From: Seminavis robusta
Taxonomy: Eukaryota; Bacillariophyta; Bacillariophyceae; Naviculales; Naviculaceae
Direction: 5' to 3'
NCBI GenBank assembly: GCA_903772945.1
Contig: CAICTM010000831.1
Span: 8,352 to 46,141 of the forward strand
Length of the DNA stretch: 37,790 nucleotides
In this document: piece after piece, positions 30,044 through 37,790 of the stretch
How positions within the stretch are numbered: position 1 is the first letter of the stretch
Layout: the number at the start of each line of letters is the position of its first letter
Program-made: the position numbers and the translations under genes
The notes under the pieces: generated by a model
What the model saw: only the letters and a program-made list of their open reading frames with translations
Told to the model about the DNA's origin: nothing
Database searches by the model: none

Positions 30044-32828
30044 ATGACTTCTGAGGAAGATATGCCTCCCCTGTTGGGAGAAGATTCACTCCTAGATGAT
30101 GATGCTCTAGTTAGTATAGTTACTGAGGTACTGGACCTCTCTCAATTACCAACTGGCAGTGCCAGACCTGTCGGAGATGGCTCTGAAGATGGCAATGAAG
30201 CTGAGCCAGAACAGTCGCAAGAACAACCGAATGACTCCCAGGTCTCAACACAAACCAAAGCCACTTCCAGGAAGAGGAGAGAGAGGTTTGCATACAAGGG
30301 GAAGAGCTTCAAAGCCAGCAGTGACCTGTTCTTGAATGCAATCCATAAAGAAGCCTTCGAAGCCAAGTATCCAGATGATGTAGAGATCGTGGGAACAGTC
30401 ATTCAATGCCATACAATTCGAATGGCATGAACTATGGCTTCAAGTGGACTACCCATGGCACTGATGTGGATAGTACATGGACCTGCCTCAGCTGAAAAGC
30501 AACCCAGAGCTGAAAGGGAGAACTGAAGTCGCTCATTGTGGCATATGAACAAGAGCAAAAGCTGCTGAGTAGCACTCAAGAAAGTTCTCCCACAGACCAA
30601 TCCACAGAAGAACCATCGCATTCAACCTCGACCGGAAGCAAAGTAGGTAGGAAGAAAAAGAAGAATGGAGGCACCAATGAAACACCATCAGCAGAACCAA
30701 CTGATGAAGAACGTGCAAGGGCTTACGCAGCACTGAAGACAGCATGCAGTGGTGGCGGGACCACCCAGACGCAAAGTGGTAAAGAGAGGAGAAGATCAAG
30801 GAGGCGAGATGACAATGATGATGATGAGTCGGATACAGATGATGGAGCCGAGTTGAATGAATATGACGATTCCTTCGCTGTTGCAGCCAACGAAAATGTG
30901 GACAGTGACGATTCTGGCGATGAATACGAGAACCAAGCAACAGACGCAACAAGCATCAAAAAGAAGACTCATTTGGGAAGTTCGTGCAAAGGCTGCTTTG
31001 GAAATTCGAAGACGTGGAACCAGGTGACATCCCGTATGAGGAAAGCAAGCCTTTATTGCAGGGCAAAGATGCCGAAAATACACTCAGAAAGGGTGTAGCT
31101 GATCGCTGGAGTTCACCATTCGAATGCTTCCAGCAGCTTGGATGCAGTCGGGAATTTGTTGCCCTACTCGCACAACATTCAAATGACTATGCAAAGAAGA
31201 GTATCTTCGCGGACAGTGGACCAAACAGGAGGCTTCATGGGGCTGTATGGAAAGACATAACAACGCAAGAGATGCATGTTTTCCTTGGGATAATGCTGAA
31301 AATCTCTCTTATGCCCATTGATATGGGTGGTTACCCAGCGTACTTTCGAGAGAAGGATAAATTGGTCAACTACAGCAACAGAGAGAAGCCCATGCGTATC
31401 AAGAACACAAAAGGATGGGCCCAGGACTATATGTCTCTTATCAGATTCAAGCAGATACGTAGTGCTTTTCATCCAGAGTGCAAGTCAATGGCCGGAGAAG
31501 GAGGCGACAAGTGTTACCAGCTCAGACGGTGCATCAACGCTGTGAACCTTTCCTCTAAGTCGACTTTCGATGCAGGATGTTGGTGTTCATTTGACGAAGG
31601 AGGAGTGGCCTGTCGCTCTCGATTTTGTCCATGCCGACAGTACAACAAAGACAAACCTGACAAGTTTCGAGTGGATTTCTTTATCCTGGCTTGTTCAAGG
31701 ACTTATGCCGTCCTGCACATTGACGTCTACCAAGGAAGGAATGCAGCAAACATCAACATCGATCCTTCCATCCATGACCTTCCTACAACACAGAAAGCAA
31801 CCATGAATGCGGTCATGGCAGCTTTCGGTACTGAAACACGGGGAGCAAGACACCTGGCACTGGACAATCGATACCAGTGTCCCGAATTAGCTGTTCTTTT
31901 ACTGACGAAGTGCAATATCTACTCGACCGGTACCTGTCGTAGAAGAAGAGTAGGATGGGACAAAGTCATCATGGATCTAGAGAAGAGCGATGGTCGGGGA
32001 ACTTACAAGATCTCTGCGGACAAACAGAACCGATTACTGGAGATGCAGTGGGTTGATAATAAAGTAGTGTCGATGGTCACAAGCAGAAACGATACCACCA
32101 TCGGCAAAGTCAAGCGCCAAATAGGATCCATCAAGAAAACACTGGATTGCCCAAAAGCGATCATGGGCTACCAAGCGACCATGTTTGGCATCGATAAGGG
32201 CGATCAAATAAGAGATCACTTTGGTGGATTTTCCACAAAAGCTCATTTCAAGAAGTGGTATAAAAAGATCTTCCTCGCACTCTTGGACTGCATGCTATTG
32301 AATGCACTTGTGGCTTGGAACTTGTCAGTGGACGAAGACCGATTGAAGATACGGAACAGATTGCTGCGACACGAGTTCATGATGACAGTGGCAGAGTCTT
32401 TGTTGGAGTATGACGAACCAGATGACATTCCCGAAAAGGAATCCGGGGTGTCCAAAAAGGATCCGATGGCGGACCACCGCCAATTGGAGGTTCCCAAGGG
32501 AACGGGAAGGCCAAAGTGTATTGTTTGTAGATTGGAGTGCGGCAATTTCTTTGGCAACTTGATTAGCGAGGCTGGCATAAAGCGCAATGTCAGTGTCTGC
32601 TCTATCTGTAAGGTGCCGGCTCACAACTGTGTACCTGCCGATTCTCCAAGAAAAATCCACCGTTTGCCCCAGTTCAAGGGTAAGACTTGCTTCGAGATCG
32701 CGCACACTCCTGATGGTCTCAGCATGTGGCCTATCAGAAATGATCTTGACCACAAACAAGACCAAGATCCCACTCCCGAACATGCAGGGTTTGGCAACTT
32801 GTTCGAGAGATGCATGGGCTACCCATGA
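30044..32828 (+). pseudogene. piggyBac-like transposase (DDE_Tnp_1_7 type), frame broken as written
   Basis: The ATG at 30044 starts an acidic N-terminal region with FAYKGKSFKASSDLFL. The main open frame (stop at 32828) holds the catalytic domain. Its three acidic residues are visible: Asp at 31593 (SFDEGG...FCPCRQYNKDKP), Asp at 31863 (LALDNRY) and Asp at 32193 (FGIDKGDQ). They correspond to the piggyBac triad. The C-terminal Cys/His region is at about 32517-32690 (CIVCRLEC, CSICKVPAHNC). The N-terminal part is split by at least four single-base shifts: near 30411 (a C run), about 30485-30500, about 30520 (a G missing) and 30958-30962 (five A where six fit). It would act in the nucleus on the element ends. 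True decay and sequence error are both possible. Confidence 0.85.
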
Positions 32829-33146
32829 AGGAACAGCGCAAACGCAAGAGAACTGAAGCTACAAAGACAGCCGAAGAAGGATCTGTTCCAACGAGCTGCA
32901 GCCAACAACAATAAAAGTGCACAAGGGGCGGGAGGATTGAGGATCTCTACTCCTAGCATGTACAGTTAGAATAAATGAAGTCGGCAAACTGCCATTCACT
33001 TAGTAAATGATCACGTCTACTATTGAATTATCCTACTTAGTATGTATGATCACTTCTCGCTCACATTCGTTGTTGACAAAAAAATAGCGATGTAATCGCT
33101 AGAGTGGCTTGCTTGCTCTACTTGCTCGAGTGGCAGCAACACAGCT
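32829..33146. other. Gap between convergent transposon genes
   Basis: About 320 bp between the transposase stop and the stop of the minus-strand gene. It probably holds both 3' untranslated regions. I see no further frame. Confidence 0.6.
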
Positions 33147-34034
33147 TCAATCCTCCTTGTACCAGACATATTCCGCATCCTTTGCCGGATTCCTTGGGTA
33201 AGTATCTTTGATCTCACCTTCCACACAAACCGGAAGCTTACGGCGTTTTCCAGCTCCAAGGTGCCCAAAGATCATTCGAACAGCTTCCTTGTACAATGCC
33301 TTCCTAATGGTCTTGTTGTCGAATCCATCATCCTTCATCATGTCTCCCGTCATCATCAGGCTGCCTCCAACCATGTCTTGGATCATGTAGCAAGGGTACT
33401 GCTCGCAGTAGCGGCATGCAACAATGGGTGGCTGTTCTTCTTTCTTTTCATATTTCAAAGTCACCGGGCGGTGGGGGGAGTTGGTACGCCGTCCAATACC
33501 AGTAATGTAACCAGGCTCTCCACTGTAAACTGGGGAACAGTCATTGCCTTCACGGAATTGGGGAGAGCCACGAGGATATTGTGGGAATCCAGAAGGGACC
33601 AAGTCAGTTACTTTTACGACTTTGAAGCCATGATCAGAAGGCGTCAAAGGCTTGGGCATCTTACCGGCAGCTGGTTTCTTGGCTGGTTTCTTGGCCGGTG
33701 GTTTCTCCTCGAACTCATATTCCTCGTCCTCGTCGCTCTCTTTCTTTGCCATGGCTGCGTGCTTCTGCGAGAGTGGAATGTCTTCCTTTTTCTTCTTTTC
33801 CGTGTTTCTCGATCATCTTCAGATCATGCTGCCACTCCTCAAAGGCATGGGCTGCTCCCCAATCAAAGGTTTCAGGCTTGAGACGAGATGACATAATTGC
33901 AGATAATGGATCATAGTAGACATGGCAGCATTGCTGGTCTTGTAGACATTCGAGAGAGCCATGCTTCTGATCGGTTGCTCATTGGTGGCAACAACGGCAA
34001 ATGAATGAGGTGCGGGAGCTACTTTGGCGGCCAT
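33147..34034 (-). CDS. Second gene of the piggyBac element, unknown function, with two apparent frame breaks
   Basis: The ATG at 34034 starts MAAKVAPAPHSFAVV; the frame then shifts near 33913 to MSSRLKPETFDWGAAHAFEEW and shifts back at a run of five T near 33790 (one base too many) into the intact frame 33752-33147. The last part, which has its own ATG, reads 201 residues: an acidic start, a KKPAKKP basic patch, a CRYCEQYPC motif (Cys 113, 116, 121) and an ending with YKEAVRMIFGHLGAGKRRK and PVCVEGEIKDTYP. I recall similar endings in many uncharacterised diatom proteins, but know no function. It lies inside the inverted ends and converges on the transposase. It may be a captured or accessory gene. 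Confidence 0.6.
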
Positions 34035-34070
34035 TGTTAGAGTTTACTTGTGGGCCATGTAAGCGGCTAT

Positions 34071-34098
34071 GGTCTGTGCTTATCAATAGGCATAGACC
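34071..34098. repeat. Hairpin near the right end of the piggyBac element
   Basis: Arms GGTCTGTGC (34071-34079) and GCATAGACC (34090-34098) pair with one mismatch around a 10-nt loop. It is unlike the left-end hairpins in sequence. Confidence 0.55.
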
Positions 34099-34169
34099 AA
34101 GTGGCCCGACTATAAATTTAAGCAAGGGTCAAAACTGCGCTCCCCTTACCCTTAACAGGGGCCGCCCTT

Positions 34170-34181
34170 GAATGGCGTTAA
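34170..34181 (-). repeat. Right end: terminal inverted repeat and TTAA target copy
   Basis: GAATGGCG at 34170-34177, then TTAA at 34178-34181. It is the exact reverse complement of 29785-29796. Confidence 0.72.
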
Positions 34182-34542
34182 GCTTGTAAATTGGTTTAGG
34201 AGCATCATTGCTGGGATCCATCGTTCGCGTTGGCCACTGGCCGATGGTCAAAGTACTGTACCGGTATGTGCTCCGCTAAGCAGGGATGAGAAGGGGGGGT
34301 TCGAAGCTAAAGCATTATACTGTACCGTTAACACCTCCTCCGGTGCAGATTCATTTGACATTTCCAAACTCGTTTTGTCCAAACCAAATTTCGGAAGCGG
34401 TCATTTCTAAAAGAAGTGGTCATTTCGTGAATCCTGTGTTGAATTGACTGGTTCCCACAAAGAAAAGATTGAAGAAAATAAAATGAATTTTACCACCATG
34501 GCAACAGTGTTGACCAAATGGCCATTAGCTTTACCAATACAT

Positions 34543-34621
34543 GGAGATAGCAAATCCTTTTCTAGAAGTAGCTCCCCAACACACTAACAGAGCCTCCCCT
34601 TGAAAAGGATTTGCTATCTCC
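34543..34621. repeat. Perfect 20-bp inverted repeat with a 39-nt spacer
   Basis: The arm ggagatagcaaatccttttc at 34543-34562 is the exact reverse complement of 34602-34621. The pairing ends sharply at both sides. Confidence 0.92.
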
Positions 34622-34703
34622 AAGGTTTCCCATGGAGCCTCTATGAAAAATCAGGCTTGGATTCCATTTTGTTGTCATTCTGACATGGATTTCTCCATGG
34701 GAA

Positions 34704-34792
34704 GGGTCCTCCAGTCTTCACTCTCAGCACTCAATCTGCACTGTAGATTATGGTAGAGGAGTGGGTGGCTTTGCATGAAGACTGGAGCACCC
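34704..34792. repeat. 17-bp inverted repeat with one mismatch
   Basis: gggtcctccagtcttca at 34704-34720 pairs with 34776-34792 at 16 of 17 positions, around a 55-nt spacer. Confidence 0.9.
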
Positions 34793-35012
34793 ATCCCAAA
34801 GGTTCAAAGGAGAATTGTTGGCTTGAATGCCACAGAATGGAGCAGACTTTCTGTTTGTACTACTCAGTCGATCACTCTAGACAGTAGTGAAGAAGCTGCC
34901 ATTTTAAAATAGTAGCACTTGTAGAGGCGATCCTCATTCCTCATTGTCGCTCCGTGAAAAAGGCTCCCTGTGGAAGCAGGAAGAATCGATCGAACCGAAA
35001 AAACTTGTTGGC

Positions 35013-35070
35013 GTCGCTTGTCGTTCTACTAGTAGTCGCTTGTCGTTCTACTAGTACAGTAGTCGCTTGT
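35013..35070. repeat. 22-bp tandem repeat, two full copies and a part copy
   Basis: gtcgcttgtcgttctact followed by agta occurs at 35013-35034 and 35035-35056, and gtcgcttgt again at 35062. It is probably a replication-slippage product. Confidence 0.8.
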
Positions 35071-35657
35071 TGTTGCATTGACGGTAGAGGCGTCATCGTC
35101 GTTCCGTGGAAGAGCAGGCGTCATGGTCGCTTTGATTGATTGCTCCGTGGAAGGTGGAAGAAAGGAAGAAGTCGAACGGAACGGCCGATCGTCGAACAGC
35201 TGCGGCTGTTTCCAGCCTATCCAAACAAGAGGAGCCTGTTATGGTGGAGAAGTCTTCAAGAGGAGTAGCCGCTGTAAAGAGGAGATAGCATCATCTTGAT
35301 AGAGTCAATAGAGTAAAGGTATCGAAATAATGAAAAAGAAGAGGTGTACGAGTGGCTTGGATCGATCGAACGATCGGAGTGATGTCAGTTGAATTTAAGG
35401 TTGAGGCTATATGTCCCTTAAGTCTTTTCACGGAACGTTCCAGGACGTTCCGGTTCGCGTACCGGCAGCCGGCTTGCGTTTGCGTTAATAGCTTCGATAC
35501 AGCCTGTAGTACTCAGTTGTCTACTGAGTACGTAACATTAATTTTTTTCATTATTCGTGATGACCAAGGAGTGGTGCAGTAATGACAATTCTTTTTCTAA
35601 GCAGGACGGTTAAGTAAAAGTTGACTTTGGGGGAAATGGGGTTTTCGAAAGGAAAAG

Positions 35658-35835
35658 TGTTGAAGTTTTGAATTTTTAGATTTAACAGCACTGAAACTGT
35701 TGAAATTGGTTCAACACTGTTGAATCTCCTTTAAACACTATTTCAACAGAGATTTAACACTTTTCAACAGGGATTCAACACTTATTCAACAACTTCCACA
35801 CTTCCACTGACTATAGATTCAACAGTAATTCAACA
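35658..35835. repeat. Array of TTCAACA/TGTTGAA boxes with 11-bp phasing
   Basis: Seven exact TTCAACA boxes start at 35710, 35742, 35763, 35774, 35785, 35818 and 35829. Three TGTTGAA boxes start at 35658, 35698 and 35718. Two face each other as TTCAACACTGTTGAA at 35710-35724. Several spacings are 11, 21 or 33 bp. Near-copies such as tttaaca lie between them. The role is unknown; a protein-binding array such as a transposase or regulator site cluster is an inference. Confidence 0.8.
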
Positions 35836-35986
35836 GGTGCAATACACGGCTCTTAGCCTTATTCGCGACTCGATCCTAGATAGGGTTTGAGTTCGACTCG
35901 CCACACGCACCGCTAGTTGAGAGTTGCTAGCAATTATCTAATTTGCCGTAGACTTCGTTAGTTTGCAAACAAATCTTGTTTACTAT

Positions 35987-37303
35987 TTATGAGATATCTT
36001 CATCACTTAGGTATGAGAAATCGGACATGGTTCCGTTGAATCATCATCCTGGCCTAAATCCTCAGACGGAGATCTCTCCGTCCTAATGATTGAAGTCGAA
36101 TTCGGCAAGCGCCTTGTCAACAAGCAGCCATCTTCTTGTCCATCATGTTGATGGATCCAACAGAGGAGCGTCCTCGTTGTCGGAGTTGTTCAGATTGGCT
36201 TGGCAAACATGGTTGATTTCGCTTTTCTTCTTTCGATCAGCCTTGACCGCAGCGTTGGAAACCTTCTTCATGAGGACGGAGAGTTCCTTCTTGGTGTAGG
36301 TCTTGGCGTCGTCGACTTGCGTTTCCAAAGTCTTGTTCTTGTTGTACGCTGGCTTGTTATCGTTACGTCAGACGAGGACTGAGACTTGGCTTGAGCTTCT
36401 TCAAAGTCATGCAGTCAGCAGTGTTTGAGTGCTGGACTCGTGGTAGTCGCACCATTTTCTTCGTTCTTGGAAGAGTGGTCGTTGTTGCGAGTAGACTTGT
36501 ACTTCTTGCTGTTGTTCTTCTTCGTAGGAGCTTGCTTGGCATCACCGCCCTTTGTCAAAGTCTTCGGAGGATTCCATGCGTTCGCAGAATCCAATGGTTT
36601 CTCCGATAGGAGCTGAGAAAGGATCGAAGTCGTGTTCGTCCATCTTCTTCATCCACGAGCGTGGAATTCCATGACAAACAATGTCAATGATTCGTCATGG
36701 TTCAACGTTTGTTGGGTCCAAAAGGTGGTAGACGAGGAAGTTCATCGGTGTTCATCCGACTGAGGTTGTTGACAATAAGCCCGAGAGACATATCAGCAGG
36801 CTTACGCATCTTGCGGCGCATGAAGCGTTTCTGCTTTTCAAGAGCCTTTGTAGGGACAGACCGCTTCGATACAGGCATTTATGCCAAACGTAATGTCAGC
36901 GTCGTCCAAAGCAGGCTGAGCTGCTCCCGTTCCAGGCAGCCTGGAAACGTGCTTGGAAAGTGGCTTCGTCTTCACCACCACGAGTCGCGTGGAGGAATGC
37001 CGTTGACTGCAATCTGGCGAAGGCATTCAAACGTATTTCACGTGGCCTGCACAGCTAGATTCGTAACTCTCTTTGCAGAGCTAGAAGTCATCTCTTGAGG
37101 AGGTTATGTTTGTCGGTAGGCGTAGCAATGGCGAGCCCAACGAAGACCTTCTCCATCGTCCAGCCACATTTGATGGTCTGACGTGGAGTCTCAGATCCAT
37201 TGATGATTTGGACCTTGAAGGTGTACTTGGCGCTGTTAGCATCTGCTGGAACAGTGCGAAGTTTTGTAGGTGGTAGAGCGAAAATCGTCGATTTCGCAGT
37301 CAT
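35987..37303 (-). pseudogene. Degenerate LTR-retrotransposon gag
   Basis: Minus-strand pieces in different frames read, in order, YTFKVQIINGSETPRQTIK (about 37220), EDEATFQARFQAAW, PTKALEKQKRFMRRKMRKP, RMNTDELPRLPPFGPN, PRSWMKKMDEHDFDPFS, a Lys/Ser-rich stretch, a broken zinc-knuckle-like segment with STH/ADCMTLK near 36440, KNKTWKRK-like and TYTKKEL pieces, and the acidic end SDEDIS before a stop at 35987. I recall this order from gag proteins of diatom LTR retrotransposons. Many frameshifts and stops interrupt it. No polymerase region follows on the left, so the copy is truncated. No LTR boundary could be placed. Confidence 0.7.
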
Positions 37304-37790
37304 CGTCGAGGTCGATGAGAGGAAGGATTGGTTTGTCGCAGCTTAGACTCGAAGCTGGTGTATGCGTCTTTGGCAATCTTATGGTGAGGAATAGGTTGAG
37401 GGTAGCTGAAAGCTATTGTGTTTGTTAACAAAATGCACTACGCTAAAAGCTAGTGTAAAGATCTTTCGAGTGTTTTGAGTTTGAGAGAATGAAAGTTATG
37501 AGAGGATTAGAAAGCTATGAAAACTAATCGACGAGAGAGATCCACAATCAAAGGATCGTAGATCTGAACTCCCGCGGAGACTGTAGAGTGTGATAGAGTA
37601 GGTTGCGGTAGCAATCCTACTCACTCCACGATCCAAAAAACGGAACGCGTGGAAGATTCGTCTGCATTTATCTAGTAGCGTGGAATCTCTCACGCCAGCT
37701 AAATATCTAGCGCATGTTTCACCATCGACCTAGTATGACTAGCGGTCATGAGAACCCGTCTCAATGACTATTCACGAAAGACTCAGTCAT
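37304..37790. other. Right window edge, no gene seen
   Basis: About 490 bp upstream (on the minus strand) of the gag remnant. By position it could be leader or LTR of that element, but I see no clear primer-binding site or TG...CA boundary. The small open frame at 37496-37693 has no recognisable content. Confidence 0.45.

Larger units (their letters stand above)
29785..34181 (+). mobile_element. piggyBac-type DNA transposon with TTAA target duplication
   Basis: The sequence TTAACGCCATTC at 29785-29796 is exactly inverted as GAATGGCGTTAA at 34170-34181. This gives an element of 29789-34177 (4389 bp) with 8-bp terminal inverted repeats and a TTAA duplication, the known target of piggyBac elements. 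It encloses a piggyBac transposase on the plus strand and a second gene on the minus strand. Subterminal TCGGGYCA motifs occur in inverted orientation near both ends (29833-29840 and 34102-34109). The transposase frame is broken as written, so it may be non-autonomous or the sequence may hold errors. Confidence 0.75.
34182..35640. other. Non-coding stretch rich in inverted repeats
   Basis: About 1.46 kb to the right of the transposon with no convincing gene. It holds the two inverted repeats listed separately, an 11-bp pair ttcccatggag/ctccatgggaa, and a 22-bp tandem repeat at 35013-35056. It could be a dead small transposon or a source of structured RNA. Confidence 0.55.

Noticed and set aside
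30957..30966. Programmed -1 frameshift in the transposase at C AAA AAG
   Set aside because: The needed shift is -1, but the site is not a perfect slippery heptamer (five A, not six), and several other breaks lie upstream, so a missing A is simpler.
33261..33881. 206-residue plus-strand frame opposite the second transposon gene
   Set aside because: It is the mirror of the minus-strand gene, whose Cys motif and conserved ending give the true strand.
35836..35911. tRNA-like stretch of 76 nt with GGTGC/GCACC ends and a GTTCGACTC box
   Set aside because: The T stem, D arm and anticodon stem do not pair, so only the ends and one box resemble a tRNA.

Overview
This is nuclear DNA from a eukaryote, most likely a diatom (a pennate raphid species would fit). 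The signs are short GT-AG introns of 78-119 bp, very long Pro/Thr- and Ser/Ala/Pro-rich repeat proteins of the kind common in diatom cell-surface and cell-wall proteins, SnoaL-like paralogues, and a degenerate LTR-retrotransposon gag of a type I recall from diatoms. The organism call is an inference; no rRNA or marker gene is present.

Left part (1-23605, all minus strand): three tandem paralogues of one giant membrane protein family, called A (1-5808, running off the left edge), B (7884-15750) and C (17594-23605). Each has a short acidic exon 1 with a conserved SEVSMNLSFLMEEA-like motif, an exon 2 with a transmembrane segment, and a huge exon 3. Exon 3 holds an Ala/Gly-rich hydrophobic segment, a Cys-containing ectodomain, Pro/Thr-rich stalks, a second conserved domain with two Cys and more tandem repeats. 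B and C end in a beta-rich cap domain with two cysteines; A's end lies outside the window. Both introns sit at identical positions and in phase 2 in all three. In B and C the repeat-coding stretches carry many 1-2 nt deletions, while the conserved domains are open; A stays open to the window edge.

Middle (24470-29643, minus strand): four tandem, apparently intronless genes for SnoaL-like/NTF2-fold proteins of 199-221 residues with basic, Ser/Lys-rich N-terminal tails and a shared C-terminal motif.

Right part (29785-37303): a 4.39 kb piggyBac-type element bounded by TTAA target duplications and the inverted end CGCCATTC. It holds a frame-broken transposase with a complete DDD triad and a Cys-rich C-terminus, a convergent second gene of unknown function, and two near-identical hairpins at the left end. 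Beyond it lie non-coding DNA with two long inverted repeats, an array of ten TTCAACA/TGTTGAA boxes with partly 11-bp spacing, and a decayed LTR-retrotransposon gag on the minus strand. The last ~490 bp hold no recognisable gene.

The most unusual material is the triplicated modular surface-protein locus, the second gene and hairpins of the piggyBac element, and the phased TTCAACA array.
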